NCBI RefSeq assembly: GCF_014137975.1
Contig: NZ_JACGWZ010000002.1
Span: 1-64,000 of the forward strand
Direction: 5' to 3'
DNA length: 64,000 nt
DNA from: Halosaccharopolyspora lacisalsi
Lineage (GTDB): Bacteria > Actinomycetota > Actinomycetes > Mycobacteriales > Pseudonocardiaceae
Position 1 is the stretch's first letter; each line of letters opens with the position of its first letter. Both the position numbers and the translations under genes were made by a program. The notes beneath the pieces were generated by a model. That model made no database searches. It was given only the letters and a program-made list of their open reading frames with translations, and was not told the origin of the DNA. Positions 19,919 through 29,869 of this stretch are shown piece by piece.

Positions 19919-21369
19919 CCGAGGAACCGCTGGCGGACGCCGGCGAGGGTGACGAACTGGACGGGACTTGGACCGACGAGTCCGAGTGGACCACGTTCGA
20001 CGATATCGAAGGAGCCCCGGAGGAGGGGGCGGTGCCGGCGCAGCCGGTGCTGGCGGTGGTCGGCCGCCCCAACGTGGGCAAGTCCACGCTGGTCAACCGA
20101 CTGCTGGGGCGCCGCGAGGCTGTCGTGCAGGACACACCGGGGGTGACCCGGGACCGGGTGGCCTACGACGCGCTGTGGAGCGGGCGACGCTTCACCGTCG
20201 TCGACACCGGTGGCTGGGACCCGGACGCCAAGGGATTGCAGGCGTCGGTGACCGAGCAGGCCCGGATGGCGATGTCCACGGCGGACGCGGTGCTGCTGGT
20301 GGTGGATGCCACCGTTGGTGCCACCGCCACGGACGAGGCGGTGGCCAAGGTGCTGCGGCGCTCGCAGCGGCCGGTGCTGGTGGTGGCGAACAAGGTCGAC
20401 AACCAGCGGACCGAGCAGTCCGAGGTCGCGCCGCTGTGGTCGCTGGGGCTGGGAGAACCGCAGCCGGTCAGCGCTACGCACGGACGGGGATCCGGTGACC
20501 TGCTGGACAAGGTTCTGGAGTCCTTCCCCGAGACCCCTCGTGAGCGGTTCGGCACTACCGGGGGGCCGCGCCGGGTCGCCCTGATCGGCAAGCCCAACGT
20601 CGGCAAGTCCAGCCTGCTCAACCGGCTGGTCGGTGAACAGCGTGCCGTGGTGGACGAAGCAGCCGGTACCACCGTGGACCCGGTGGACTCGTTGGTCGAG
20701 CTCGACGACGAGGTGTGGCGCTTCGTGGACACCGCCGGCCTGCGCAAGCGGGTCAAGACCGCCAAGGGCACCGAGTACTACGCCTCGCTGCGCACCAAGG
20801 CCGCGATCGAGGCGGCCGAGGTCGCCATCGTGCTCATCGACGCCTCGGAGCCGCTGAGCGAGCAGGACCTGCGTGTGATCGGCATGGTCGTCGAGGCGGG
20901 GCGGGCGCTGGTGCTGGCCTACAACAAGTGGGACCAGGTCGACTCCGAGCGCAGGCGCAAGCTCGAGAAGGAGGTCGACCGCGAGCTGGTGCGCGTCCGG
21001 TGGGCCGCGCGGGTCAACGTCTCGGCGGAGACGGGCCGGTCCGTGAGGAAGCTGGCACCGGCACTGCGCGAGGCGCTGGATTCCTGGGACCAGCGGATCT
21101 CCACGGGACGGATCAACTCGTGGCTGTCGGAGGTCATGGCGGCCCATCCGCCGCCGGTCCGGGGAGGCAAGCAGCCGAAGGTGCTGTTCGCGACCCAGGC
21201 CCATCCGCGGCCGCCGACGCTCGTGCTGTTCACCACCGGTTTCCTGGAGGCCGACTACCGCCGGTTCCTGGAACGCAAGTTCCGGGAGACCTTCGGTTTC
21301 CCCGGCAGCCCGATTCGTCTCTCGGTACGGGTACGCGAGAAGAAGGACTCCAGGTCCTCGCGGCGCTAG
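19915..21369 (+). CDS. der: Ribosome-assembly GTPase Der
   Basis: This 484-aa tandem GTPase is needed for 50S subunit maturation. A 40-residue acidic N-terminal extension is followed by G domain 1 ([33 protein letters not shown]) and G domain 2 ([33 protein letters not shown]). A C-terminal KH-like domain ends [12 protein letters not shown]. All G1-G4 motifs are intact in both domains. The cmk-plsC-der overlaps mark it as the end of that operon. The extension is longer than in E. coli and normal for actinobacteria. Confidence 0.95.
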   Translation: MTEEPLADAGEGDELDGTWTDESEWTTFDDIEGAPEEGAVPAQPVLAVVGRPNVGKSTLVNRLLGRREAVVQDTPGVTRDRVAYDALWSGRRFTVVDTGGWDPDAKGLQASVTEQARMAMSTADAVLLVVDATVGATATDEAVAKVLRRSQRPVLVVANKVDNQRTEQSEVAPLWSLGLGEPQPVSATHGRGSGDLLDKVLESFPETPRERFGTTGGPRRVALIGKPNVGKSSLLNRLVGEQRAVVDEAAGTTVDPVDSLVELDDEVWRFVDTAGLRKRVKTAKGTEYYASLRTKAAIEAAEVAIVLIDASEPLSEQDLRVIGMVVEAGRALVLAYNKWDQVDSERRRKLEKEVDRELVRVRWAARVNVSAETGRSVRKLAPALREALDSWDQRISTGRINSWLSEVMAAHPPPVRGGKQPKVLFATQAHPRPPTLVLFTTGFLEADYRRFLERKFRETFGFPGSPIRLSVRVREKKDSRSSRR

Positions 21370-21457
21370 GCGATCCCGTCGACGCTCCGTGACCCGTAGG
21401 CTGTGGGTGCGCCCGGCACGATCTGCGGATCATGGCGAAAAACGGAGTGTGCGAGAG

Positions 21458-22291
21458 ATGCGACACCTGCGGTTGCCCTCCGGTGCCGAGCTGCCCGTGC
21501 TGGGGCAGGGCACCTGGGGGATGGGAGAACGCGGAGGCGACCGCCGTACGGAGGTCGCCGCGTTGCGACACGGCCTCGACCTGGGGCTGGGACTGCTGGA
21601 CACCGCCGAGATGTACGGCAACGGCGGTGCCGAGGAGGTCGTGGGTGAGGCGATCTCCGGGAGGCGGGACGATGCCTTCCTGGTCAGCAAGGTCTTCCCG
21701 CACAACGCGACCAGGCGCGGGACCGTCGAGGCGTGCGAGCGCACCCTGCGGCGGTTGGGCACCGACCACGTGGACCTGTACCTGCTGCACTGGCGGGGCG
21801 GTACACCGCTGGAGGAGACCCTGGAGGCGTTCGAGGGGCTGCGCGACAGTGGCAAGATCGGCCACTACGGCGTGAGCAACTTCGACCCCGACGACATGCG
21901 GGAGCTGTTCGCCACCGAAGCCGGGCGGCGGGTTCAGACCGACCAGGTGTTGTACAACCTGACCCGCCGCGGTGTGGAGTTCGACCTGCTGCCCTGGTGC
22001 CGGCAGCAGCGGCTGCCCGTGATGGCCTACTCGCCCATCGAGCAGGGGCGGTTGTTGAACGACACCGTGCTGCGGGACGTCGCCGAACGGCATCGCGTCC
22101 CCGCCGCTCAGGTGGCCATCGCCTGGGTGCTGCATCAGGAGGGGGTCTGCGCCATTCCGAAGGCGGCCACGGTCGAGCACGTCGAGCAGAACCACGCAGC
22201 GCTCGGGGTACGACTCGGCGACGAGGACCTGAAGGCACTGGACGCCGAGTTCCCGGCTCCTCGGCGGGCCACGCCCCTGGAGATCCTGTGA
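21458..22291 (+). CDS. Aldo/keto reductase
   Basis: This 277-aa AKR (TIM barrel, NADPH-dependent) resembles the YeaE/DkgA-like bacterial group. The catalytic tetrad is visible: D and Y in LLDTAEMYGNG, K in FLVSKVF, and H in YLLHWRGG. The cofactor segment near the end reads AIPKAATVEHVEQNHAAL. The ATG at 21458 (MRHLRLPSGAELPVLG) matches the family start; a GTG at 21449 has a weaker context. A TAGGCT -10-like hexamer at 21397 suggests its own promoter. The gene converges on the S9 peptidase and shares a terminator with it. Substrate unknown. Confidence 0.9.
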   Translation: MRHLRLPSGAELPVLGQGTWGMGERGGDRRTEVAALRHGLDLGLGLLDTAEMYGNGGAEEVVGEAISGRRDDAFLVSKVFPHNATRRGTVEACERTLRRLGTDHVDLYLLHWRGGTPLEETLEAFEGLRDSGKIGHYGVSNFDPDDMRELFATEAGRRVQTDQVLYNLTRRGVEFDLLPWCRQQRLPVMAYSPIEQGRLLNDTVLRDVAERHRVPAAQVAIAWVLHQEGVCAIPKAATVEHVEQNHAALGVRLGDEDLKALDAEFPAPRRATPLEIL

Positions 22292-22300
22292 GGTGACGGT

Positions 22301-22330
22301 GGCCTTCCGGGAACGGTCGCCCGGAAGGCC
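22301..22330. terminator. Bidirectional terminator between convergent genes
   Basis: GGCCTTCCGGG (22301-22311) and CCCGGAAGGCC (22320-22330) form a perfect 11-bp stem with an eight-base loop, nine bases after the aldo/keto reductase stop and seven bases beyond the stop of the S9 peptidase on the other strand. There is no strong T-run on either side. Confidence 0.65.
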
Positions 22331-22337
22331 CACCTGC

Positions 22338-24431
22338 TTATGCGGATCCGTCGCCGCCCAGCGCTGTGCGCAGGAAATCCAGCTGCAGTAGCAGCAGGTT
22401 TTCCGTCGTGCTCTCGGCCGTGGGCATGTGACTGACGCCCGGCAGCGGCAGCAGCGAGTGCGGCCGGCAGGAGGCGGTCAACGCCTCGGACAACCGCAGC
22501 GAGTGTGCCGGTACGACGTTGTCGTCGACGGTGCCGTGGATGAGCATCAGGGGCCGTTGGAGGCGGGACGCCTCGTCGAGCAGCGAGTTCGCTCCGTAGG
22601 TCGCGGGCACCTGGTTCGGGTCACCCAGGTAGCGCTCGGTGTAGTGCGTGTCGTAGAGCCGCCAGTCGGTGACCGGGGCTCCGGCGATGGCGGCGTGGAA
22701 GACGTCGGGACGCCGCAGCACCGCCAGGGCCGCCAGGTATCCGCCGAAGGACCAGCCGCGAATGGCCACTCGTGTCGGATCCAGCTCGTCGCGCTCCGCT
22801 GTGAGGGCTTGCAGCGCGTCGATCTGGTCGTCCAGCGGCGGTCCCGCCAGGTCGCCTGCGATCGCGCGGTCCCACCCCGGTCCGCGTCCACCCGTCCCGC
22901 GGCCGTCGGTCACCACGACCGCGAACCCCTGGTCGGCGAACCACTGGGAACTCAGGTAACCGGCCTGCCGGGCGAGCACGCGCTGTGCCTGGGGGCCGCC
23001 GTAGGGATCGAGCAGCACCGGAAGGCGGCCTTGGTCCGGTTCGTACCCGTGGGGCAGCAGGAGCGCGCTGCGCAGGGAACGTTCGCCGGAACGGAGCAGT
23101 TCCACGTGGGCACGAAGCTCGGGCGACTCGGCGTACGAGTCGATTTCGGTGAGGGTGCGGGTGCCGTCGACCACGGAGACGGTGGTCGACGGTGTGTCGA
23201 GTCCGGAGGAGGACAGCACCACGGTCGATCCCCCTCGCGTGGCCGTGTGCACTCCGGGGGTGGGGGAGAGTCGCTCGGTTCCGTCGGGGCCGACCCGGTA
23301 GACGTGGATCTCGGCCGGGTCCTCCTCCGAAGCGGAGACGAGGATGTCCTCGGTGCCGATGTGCAGCACGGCACGGACCTGCACGTGCGGTCCGGTCCGT
23401 TCCCGGTCCCCGACGACGAGCCGGTAGGCCCCGTCGCGAGCGCTGATCCGGACCAGGTGACCGTCCGGTGTCCACGCGGGCCAGCCCGCCTTGATCTCCA
23501 CCCAGTGCGGGTCGGTTTCCCTGGCGATCTCGCGCGTGCGTCCGGTCGTCGGGTCCACCTCCAGGACGAGCTGGCAGCGCTGGTCGCGGGTCTGCACCGC
23601 CACCAGGGGTGGGCCGTGCTCGGACCAGTGCGCGGTGACCACGTAGGGGAAGGTCTCCCGGTCCCAGGAGAGCTCCACCGGCCGGTGCTCCGTGCCGACG
23701 AGGAAGAGACCGACCTCGGCGTTGGGGGTCCCCGCGGCGGGGTAGCGCATGGTGGTCGGCGGTTGTGCCGGCTCGGCCGGATCACCGAGGTACCAGTGCC
23801 GGACCTCGGAGTCGTCGACGCGAGCCACCAGCAGTTCCGTGCCCTCCGGCGACCACCAGTACCCCCGGTTGCGTCCCATCTCCTCTGCGGCGATGAACTC
23901 GGCGACGCCCCAGCGCACGGCATCCTCGTCGGGGGTGACCAGTGCCCGGTCGCCGGTTCCGTCGAACCCGATCAGGCGGAGCTCACCTTCCGAGGCGTAG
24001 GCGATGTGACTTCCCGTGGGATCGGGTCTGGGGTCGGCTACGGGCCGCTGAGCCGGTAGCTCCCGCACGTCCCCGGTGGAGAGGTCGGCCGCGAACAGTC
24101 GTCCCGACAGGCTGAACGCGATCCTGGTGACGGTCCGGTCCGTCGCGTAGCCGGTGATGCCCGTGGCACGTTCGCGGAGGCGTTCCCGGCGGGCCCGCTC
24201 GGCGGCGGGCACGGTCTCGTCGCTCTGGAGTCGTCCCGGATCCGCGACGCAGCGCGTCTCCCCCGTGCGGGCTTCCAATATCCACAGGGCGTTGCTGCGG
24301 TCCGTTCCCGCCGACGAGCGCAGGAAGAGCACCGAGGTTCCCGCGGGATCGACCGTGAAGTTGCGCGGGACGCCGAGTGTGAATCCCTGCGTTCGAGCAC
24401 TGTGACGGGGGAAGGATTGGGCTGCCGACAT
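22338..24431 (-). CDS. S9 family prolyl oligopeptidase (DPP IV-like)
   Basis: This 697-aa peptidase has an N-terminal eight-bladed-propeller-type region (DPP IV N-terminal domain, about 40-420) and a C-terminal alpha/beta hydrolase. The catalytic triad is Ser561 in GWSFGGYL, Asp636 in HGTVDDNV and His668 in PGVSHMPT. The double glutamate EE of DPP IV (AEFIAAEEMGRN, about residues 178-189) is present, which in the family anchors the substrate N-terminus, so dipeptidyl-peptidase activity after Pro/Ala is the best guess. No signal peptide is evident, so it is probably cytoplasmic. It is transcribed alone. Confidence 0.9.
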   Translation of the reverse strand: MSAAQSFPRHSARTQGFTLGVPRNFTVDPAGTSVLFLRSSAGTDRSNALWILEARTGETRCVADPGRLQSDETVPAAERARRERLRERATGITGYATDRTVTRIAFSLSGRLFAADLSTGDVRELPAQRPVADPRPDPTGSHIAYASEGELRLIGFDGTGDRALVTPDEDAVRWGVAEFIAAEEMGRNRGYWWSPEGTELLVARVDDSEVRHWYLGDPAEPAQPPTTMRYPAAGTPNAEVGLFLVGTEHRPVELSWDRETFPYVVTAHWSEHGPPLVAVQTRDQRCQLVLEVDPTTGRTREIARETDPHWVEIKAGWPAWTPDGHLVRISARDGAYRLVVGDRERTGPHVQVRAVLHIGTEDILVSASEEDPAEIHVYRVGPDGTERLSPTPGVHTATRGGSTVVLSSSGLDTPSTTVSVVDGTRTLTEIDSYAESPELRAHVELLRSGERSLRSALLLPHGYEPDQGRLPVLLDPYGGPQAQRVLARQAGYLSSQWFADQGFAVVVTDGRGTGGRGPGWDRAIAGDLAGPPLDDQIDALQALTAERDELDPTRVAIRGWSFGGYLAALAVLRRPDVFHAAIAGAPVTDWRLYDTHYTERYLGDPNQVPATYGANSLLDEASRLQRPLMLIHGTVDDNVVPAHSLRLSEALTASCRPHSLLPLPGVSHMPTAESTTENLLLLQLDFLRTALGGDGSA

Positions 24432-24502
24432 GGAGTCAGACTGTCAAACCGCACCGTATGGCGCCGAGTCCGGGTGGCGAGGTTGTTGTGGGGTCGTGAC
24501 CC

Positions 24503-24532
24503 ATTACCACGCTCGGGTGGTAATTATTGACA
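24503..24532 (+). promoter_or_regulatory. Inverted repeat abutting a -35-like element upstream of GH43
   Basis: ATTACCAC (24503-24510) and GTGGTAAT (24517-24524) form a perfect 8-bp inverted repeat with a six-base spacer. TTGACA, a perfect -35 hexamer, follows at 24527-24532, and a weak -10 (AACAGT, 24550-24555) stands 17 bases further on. The start of the GH43 gene is 55 bases beyond. The layout suggests a repressor site next to the promoter; the regulator is unknown. Confidence 0.45.
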
Positions 24533-24610
24533 TTGCTCGCACGGTCGGGAACAGTCTGCTTACAGCGCCCGCCCGTTCCCGGTGCGTCCGGTGGTTACCG
24601 AGGGGGATCG

Positions 24611-26824
24611 GTGTCCGTACGTCTGTCCCGCCTGCTGAGCGTTCTCATCACCGTGCCGTGGGTGATGACGGTGGCCCTCACCGGTGCCGCTTCCGCGTCC
24701 GGTCAACCGGGGGACCGGATCACGACCAACGCGACGTACCACAACGATGCCGGGGTCGTCGGCGCCGATCCCCACGTCTTCTTCGACGAGGACAGCGGCT
24801 ACTACTACGCGTACACGACCAAGGGGGCCGATCCCGGCTACCGGTTCGGTATCTATCGCTCACCGGACCTGGTGACCTGGGAGCACGTTCCCGGCGGCGC
24901 GCTGGACGTGGACGACGGCACCCAGTGGGGCCACGACTGGTTCTGGGCGCCGGAGGTGTACCACAATTCCGAGACCGACCTGTACTATCTGTTCTACTCG
25001 GCTCGGCTGAACGAGAACGTCGCCGAGCACTTTCGTCATCCCGACTTCGAGGAGCCCTCCAAGCTCGGCGTGGCCGTCGCGGAATCCCCCCGGGGGCCTT
25101 TTCGGAACATCACCGATCACCCGATCGATTACCGTCCTTACGACCCGGAGTACCACGACGTCAACCAGATCATGGGACCGGAGCAGAAGAAGCCCCCGGA
25201 AACCCTGGCCGAGGGACGTACGGCTCCGCTGGGAACCTACATCCCCTCCATCGATCCCAACGTGTTCTTCGACGACAACGGCAGGATCTACCTCTACTTC
25301 TCCCGCAACGCCTACCGCAACTGGGTGTGGGACCACGAGCGCGGCAAGTACATCGAGACCTCCAACATCTACGCCGTCGAGCTGACCACCGAGTGGTGGC
25401 ACGATCCGACGGGCCGCACGATGCCGACCGTGCGACCGCGCTACGTCAACGCGAACAAGGACCCGCAGGACCCGCCCGGTGTGCGCAAGGACGGTTTCAC
25501 GCCGATCCTGAACTACCGCTCGGACAAGCAGGAATGGGAGAACGCCCACGTCAACGACTACCGGGAATCGGGAGGCGAGCTGAAGGATCGACGTTGGGAA
25601 GAGGGATCGACGGTCGTCAAGCGTTACCGGAATGTCGACGGGAAACGAGTGCCCGTCTACTACCTTCTCTACTCGGCGAATCACTACAAAAGCAGTGAAT
25701 ACGGTGTGGGGTACGCGGTTTCCGACAGTCCGTTGGGACCGTGGAGGAAAAGCGACGACAATCCGATCCTGCGGCAGGACCCGCGACTGCCGATGTATTC
25801 CACCGGACACGGCGACGTGGTGCGTTCGCCCGACGGTTCCGAGCTCTACTACGTCCACCACGGTCGCCCCTCGCCCACGAGCAACCGTCGGCTGTACACC
25901 GAACGGATGCGGTTCCTGCCCGAGCAGCCGGACGTGAGCGGGGCCGCGTCCCTGGCGATCGACCAGTCGGTCGGTGACGAGCCGATCCCCTCCGGGGTGG
26001 CGCCGTACTCGCTGACCACCGACGAATCCCTGATCGACGTGGGCGGGAGGGAACCGACCGAACTGCGGTGGACCGTCAGCAGCGCCGCCGGTGCGGCGAT
26101 GGACCTGTCCGACCCGCTCAACCGGGTGGCGGTCACGCTCGGCCCGAGTTCCTCGGTCGTGGTGGACTCGGATGCCGACAGTGCGACGGTCTCGGGAGAT
26201 CAGGCCGGGGTCACGGCGCTGACCCTGCGGTATCAGCGCCGGCGTGCCGGCGGGGACCACGCCGATGTCGACAACATCTTCGCCGCGGGCACCGCCGGGG
26301 AAAGGCACGAGCCGGTGGCGGCCACGATTCCCGTCGTCGGGTGCACCTCGACCATCACGGGGACGCGTACCGCGGCGCTGCGGATCGACCGGGGGGTGAT
26401 CTGCCTGAAAGGTGCCACGGTCACGGGACCGGTGCACGTCGCTTCGGGAGCGTCGCTGGTCGCCGTCGGTTCGACGATCGCGGGGCCGGTTCGGGCACGC
26501 GATGCCGGTTCGGTGTGGTTGTCGGACACGACGGTGTCGGGCCCGGTCGACATCCGCGGTGCGACTGGGCTGGTCCGCTTGGACGGGACGACGATCACCG
26601 GCCCGGTGGCGGTCACCGCTTCACCCGCGGCGATCACGATCGCGCGGTCGGTGGTGCACGGTTCGGTGACTCTGCGCGGGAATCTCGGAGAACGAGCGAT
26701 CAGCGTGGGCGACAACATCATCGACGGCCTGCTGAAGTGCACCGGCAATGCCTCGAAACCGACCGATGTGCTGCATCCGAACTCGGTGCACGCGTCCTCG
26801 TCGGGGCAGTGCGGGAAGGTCTGA
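24611..26824 (+). CDS. Secreted GH43-type glycoside hydrolase with beta-helix-like C-terminus
   Basis: This 737-aa protein starts at GTG 24611, preceded by GAGGGGGA. Residues 1-30 are a signal peptide (RLSRLLSVLITVPWVMTVAL, then ASA cleavage). A five-bladed-propeller GH43 domain spans about 45-450. GADPHVFFDE holds the catalytic base Asp, WAPEVYHN the acid Glu region, PNVFFDDNG a second blade aspartate, and STGHGDVV the conserved His. Such enzymes attack arabinan, xylan or galactan side chains. Residues 606-683 carry four repeats of 19-20 residues each beginning GPV, like a short right-handed beta-helix, and may bind the cell surface or a polymer. Two Cys near the end could form a disulfide. 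Exact substrate unknown. Confidence 0.85.
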   Translation: MSVRLSRLLSVLITVPWVMTVALTGAASASGQPGDRITTNATYHNDAGVVGADPHVFFDEDSGYYYAYTTKGADPGYRFGIYRSPDLVTWEHVPGGALDVDDGTQWGHDWFWAPEVYHNSETDLYYLFYSARLNENVAEHFRHPDFEEPSKLGVAVAESPRGPFRNITDHPIDYRPYDPEYHDVNQIMGPEQKKPPETLAEGRTAPLGTYIPSIDPNVFFDDNGRIYLYFSRNAYRNWVWDHERGKYIETSNIYAVELTTEWWHDPTGRTMPTVRPRYVNANKDPQDPPGVRKDGFTPILNYRSDKQEWENAHVNDYRESGGELKDRRWEEGSTVVKRYRNVDGKRVPVYYLLYSANHYKSSEYGVGYAVSDSPLGPWRKSDDNPILRQDPRLPMYSTGHGDVVRSPDGSELYYVHHGRPSPTSNRRLYTERMRFLPEQPDVSGAASLAIDQSVGDEPIPSGVAPYSLTTDESLIDVGGREPTELRWTVSSAAGAAMDLSDPLNRVAVTLGPSSSVVVDSDADSATVSGDQAGVTALTLRYQRRRAGGDHADVDNIFAAGTAGERHEPVAATIPVVGCTSTITGTRTAALRIDRGVICLKGATVTGPVHVASGASLVAVGSTIAGPVRARDAGSVWLSDTTVSGPVDIRGATGLVRLDGTTITGPVAVTASPAAITIARSVVHGSVTLRGNLGERAISVGDNIIDGLLKCTGNASKPTDVLHPNSVHASSSGQCGKV

Positions 26825-26917
26825 ACCGTTCCCTCCTCGGGCCGGGCCGGTATTGACGTCGGCGTGGCCGGGACTGTTGAGTTCGGGTCGAAGCAGCCGC
26901 GAGTGGACGGAGTCGCC

Positions 26918-27574
26918 GTGACCGAGCAGATCCCGCTAGCCGACGAACGTCACGAAGTGATCAGGATGTCGCGGCGGATGGTCGCCGACGGATTGGTCGT
27001 GGGTACCGCGGGCAACGTATCGCTGCGCAGGGGCGGACTCGTCGCGGTGACTCCGAGCGGGGTGGAGTACGACCGGCTCACCTTCGCCGACGTGCCGATC
27101 GTGGACCTGGACGGAAATCCCGTCCACGGCTCGCTCAAGCCGACCTCGGAACTGCCCATGCACCTCGCGGCCTACAACAGGCACGAGACCGGGGCGGTGG
27201 TGCACACCCATTCCCTCTACGCCACGGCGTTGTCCCTGGTGCGCGACGAGGTCCCGGCCGTGCATTACCAGCTCGCGGAGTTCGGGGGCGGTGTCCGGGT
27301 CGCCGAGTACGCCACCTTCGGCACCGCCAGGTTGGCCGAGAACATGTCCGCGGCACTGACCGGTCGTGGCGCTTGCATCCTGCGCAACCACGGTACGGTC
27401 GCCGTCGCGGACACGCTGGTTCACGCCTACAACCGGGTGCGACAGCTGGAATGGCTCTGCCAGCTCTGGTTGACCGCTCGCCAGGCCGGGGAGCCGGTGC
27501 TGCTCGACGAGGCCGAGCTGGCGCGCAGCGCCGAGCAGTACGCCACCTACGGCCAGACCGGCACCGAGCACTGA
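26918..27574 (+). CDS. Class II aldolase (fuculose-phosphate aldolase-like)
   Basis: This 218-aa class II aldolase/adducin-family protein is of the FucA/AraD kind. The GTG at 26918 follows CGGAG and gives TEQIPLADERHEVIRMSRRM, the usual start; an in-frame ATG-like start at 26864 adds 18 residues. Zn ligands are the two His of VVHTHSLYATAL and the later His of CILRNHGTVAVAD; the acidic catalytic residue is in KPTSELPMHLAAY. GTAGNVSLR is the phosphate-binding loop. It probably cleaves a ketose-1-phosphate to DHAP and an aldehyde. It stands next to GH43, suggesting sugar catabolism, but no kinase or isomerase is adjacent. Confidence 0.87.
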   Translation: MTEQIPLADERHEVIRMSRRMVADGLVVGTAGNVSLRRGGLVAVTPSGVEYDRLTFADVPIVDLDGNPVHGSLKPTSELPMHLAAYNRHETGAVVHTHSLYATALSLVRDEVPAVHYQLAEFGGGVRVAEYATFGTARLAENMSAALTGRGACILRNHGTVAVADTLVHAYNRVRQLEWLCQLWLTARQAGEPVLLDEAELARSAEQYATYGQTGTEH

Positions 27575-27617
27575 GTCCGCGAGCGCCGCCTCGTGGCGCG
27601 GGCCTGCCGACAGTGCC

Positions 27618-27962
27618 ATGCTCACCCGCGTGGACGAGGAAGTCATCCCGATCCTGCGCGTCGAGGATGCCGACGTGGCGGTCAGGTGGTACGAGCTGCT
27701 GGGATTCACGGCCCAGTGGAAGCACCGTTTCGAAGCGCGGCTGCCCGCCTTCGTCGAGGTCGCGCGCGGTCGGATCCGTGTCTTCTTGTCCGAGCACGAG
27801 GACGACGCTTTCCCGGCTGCGTTGGTCTATCTGCGGGTGCACGATGTCGACGCGATCGCCGCCGAGTTCGGCATGTGTCCGGAGGAGGCGCCGTGGGCTC
27901 GCGAGATCGAGCTTCGCGACCCCGACGGCAACCGCCTGCGGATCGGTACTCCCGTGGGATGA
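27618..27962 (+). CDS. VOC-family (glyoxalase/bleomycin-resistance) protein
   Basis: This 114-aa single-module VOC protein has the fold pattern PILRVEDADVAVRWYELLGF at the start and the closing strand EIELRDPDGNRLRIG. The length fits the bleomycin-resistance/dioxygenase-like group, where two modules pair to make one site. The usual metal-binding His/Glu positions are only partly filled, so it may bind a ligand rather than catalyse. It lies 43 bases after the aldolase on the same strand and could be co-transcribed. Function unassigned. Confidence 0.8.
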   Translation: MLTRVDEEVIPILRVEDADVAVRWYELLGFTAQWKHRFEARLPAFVEVARGRIRVFLSEHEDDAFPAALVYLRVHDVDAIAAEFGMCPEEAPWAREIELRDPDGNRLRIGTPVG

Positions 27963-27970
27963 GGGCCGAC

Positions 27971-29305
27971 TCAGCCGATGAGCATCCCAGCGATGGTGGC
28001 GCTCATCAGGTTGGCCAGCGTTCCCGCCAGCACCGCGCGAACGCCCAGCTGGGCGATCAGCGGGCGCCGCTTGGGGGCCAGCCCGCCGAGCCCGCCGAGC
28101 AGGATCCCCAGCGAGCTGAAGTTCGCGAACCCGGTGAGCGCGAAGGTGACGATGACGCTCGTCTTGTCGCTGAGCTGCCCGACGACGTCCCCGAAGGAGG
28201 CGAAGGCCACGAACTCGTTGAGGGCCAGCTTCTGGCCGAGGAAGCTGCCCGCCTGGATGGCCTCGTCCATCGGCACACCGATGGCCACCATGATCGGCGA
28301 GAAGATGTAGCCGAGGATCTGCTGGAATGTCAGGTCCGGGATCCCGACCAGCCCGCCGAGACCACCGACGATCAGGTTGAGCAGGGCGATCAGGGAAATG
28401 AACGCGAAGAGCATGGCGCCGACGTTGAGGGCGAGCTTGAGCCCGTCGGAGGCGCCGGTCGCGGCGGCGTCGATGACGTTGCGCGGCTTCTCCGGTTCGT
28501 CGGTCGTGTCATCGCCCCGCGACTCCTGGCGGTCGTCCTGCGACTCCTGGTGCTCGGAGTCGGCAGGGGGCTCTTGTGAGCTTGAGGCCGTACTCGCTCC
28601 GCCGGGTTTCGACGAGGCCAGCACCTCCTGGTCGCTGGCCGGTTGTTCGGTCTCGGGAACGATGATCTTCGCCATGAGCAGACCCGCCGGGGCCGCCATG
28701 AAACTCGCCGCGATCAGGTACTCCAGTTGCGCCCCCAGCAGCGAGTAGCCCACCAGTACCGTGCCCGCGACGGTGGACAGCCCACCGGCCATCACGGCGA
28801 AGAACTCCGACCGCGTCATCCCGGCCAGGTAGGGACGGATGACCAACGGTGCCTCGGTCTGTCCGACGAAGATGTTGGCCGTGGCGTTGAGGGACTCGGC
28901 CCGGGTGGTGCCCAGCAGTTTCTGGAGACCACCACCGATGATGCGCACGATCCACTGCAGGATGTTCCAGTGGTAGAGCACGGCCGTGAGCGAGGCGATG
29001 AACACGATGATCGGCAGCACCTGGAAGGCGAACAGGGTGCTGTTCTCGTCGAGGAGGTCCAGCAGCGGACCGACCATGAAGTCGATGCCCTCGTTGGCGG
29101 AGTCGATCACCTTGCCGACCCCGTTGGCGACCGTCTGCAGGACCTGCTGCCCGGTGTCCCAGCGCAGCACCAGGAACGCGAAGACCACCTGGAGCACCAG
29201 TGCGCCGACCACCGTTCGAGGTCTGACGGAGCGAGGGCTGGTGGACAGCGCGAAAGCGAGCAGTAGCAGCAGGGCCATGCCGCCGATTCCCCATAGCACT
29301 TGCAC
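27971..29305 (-). CDS. Concentrative nucleoside transporter (NupC/CNT)
   Basis: This 444-aa CNT-family protein imports nucleosides with Na+ or H+. Family signatures are [17 protein letters not shown] and [12 protein letters not shown], both contacting nucleoside in CNT structures, and [27 protein letters not shown] near the C-terminus. The GTG at 29305 ([14 protein letters not shown]) is the likely start, with GTG 29299 an alternative. A hydrophilic Ser/Glu/Asp-rich insertion of about 65 residues (about 225-290) separates the two membrane halves; most CNTs have only a short loop there. It is transcribed alone. Confidence 0.92.
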   Translation of the reverse strand: MQVLWGIGGMALLLLLAFALSTSPRSVRPRTVVGALVLQVVFAFLVLRWDTGQQVLQTVANGVGKVIDSANEGIDFMVGPLLDLLDENSTLFAFQVLPIIVFIASLTAVLYHWNILQWIVRIIGGGLQKLLGTTRAESLNATANIFVGQTEAPLVIRPYLAGMTRSEFFAVMAGGLSTVAGTVLVGYSLLGAQLEYLIAASFMAAPAGLLMAKIIVPETEQPASDQEVLASSKPGGASTASSSQEPPADSEHQESQDDRQESRGDDTTDEPEKPRNVIDAAATGASDGLKLALNVGAMLFAFISLIALLNLIVGGLGGLVGIPDLTFQQILGYIFSPIMVAIGVPMDEAIQAGSFLGQKLALNEFVAFASFGDVVGQLSDKTSVIVTFALTGFANFSSLGILLGGLGGLAPKRRPLIAQLGVRAVLAGTLANLMSATIAGMLIG

Positions 29306-29505
29306 GTGTAAACCGCCCTTTCCGAGCCGCGTACCACCACGGCTCACCCGATCGGGGGCACCATGGCGATGTTGTTCGTCGAGCGGGAATGCTCGCACCC
29401 CCTGGCAACCGGCGGTGACACGGATGACCTTTTCGCAATGATCGGCGGTTTATTCTTCCGCTGAGCGGAAGTACCGGAGCACGTGCTGTCGGAGCTGCGA
29501 GGCGT

Positions 29506-29826
29506 TCATCGCCGACGCCGGACCACGGCGGCGAGGTGATCGATCAGCAGGTAAAGGAGCGGGAACGCGCCCAGCACGGCCCACCGGCCGTCGTCCGTCC
29601 ACAGCCAGAGGGCGAGACCGGCGGGCAGGGCCAGCACGCCGGCCGTCGTCGAGACCTCTCCACCACGTCGCCACAGCACCGTGGCCGCGATGACGGCACC
29701 GGCGATGAGCAGGCCGGTGACCGACCAGCGCCACTCGTCGGTGAGTATCCACACCAGCAGTCCCACCATGGACGTTCCCGCCGCGATGTGCGGGCCGGTG
29801 CGGTCGGGAAGCGGGGACCTGTTCAT
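29506..29826 (-). CDS. Small integral membrane protein
   Basis: This 106-aa protein has three or four hydrophobic segments: GTSMVGLLVWILT, VTGLLIAGAVIAATVLW, TAGVLALPAGLALWLW and WAVLGAFPLLYLLIDHLAAVV. The segments are separated by short charged loops, and the C-terminus is basic (RRRR). It follows the Asp23/Gls24 gene in the same direction after 43 bases and may be co-transcribed with it. Family not recognised. The hydrophobicity pattern and operon position argue that it is real. Confidence 0.65.
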   Translation of the reverse strand: MNRSPLPDRTGPHIAAGTSMVGLLVWILTDEWRWSVTGLLIAGAVIAATVLWRRGGEVSTTAGVLALPAGLALWLWTDDGRWAVLGAFPLLYLLIDHLAAVVRRRR

Positions 29827-29869
29827 CCGCCGTCCTCACCACGCGTCGACGGATGAGCGTAAGCGGGCG

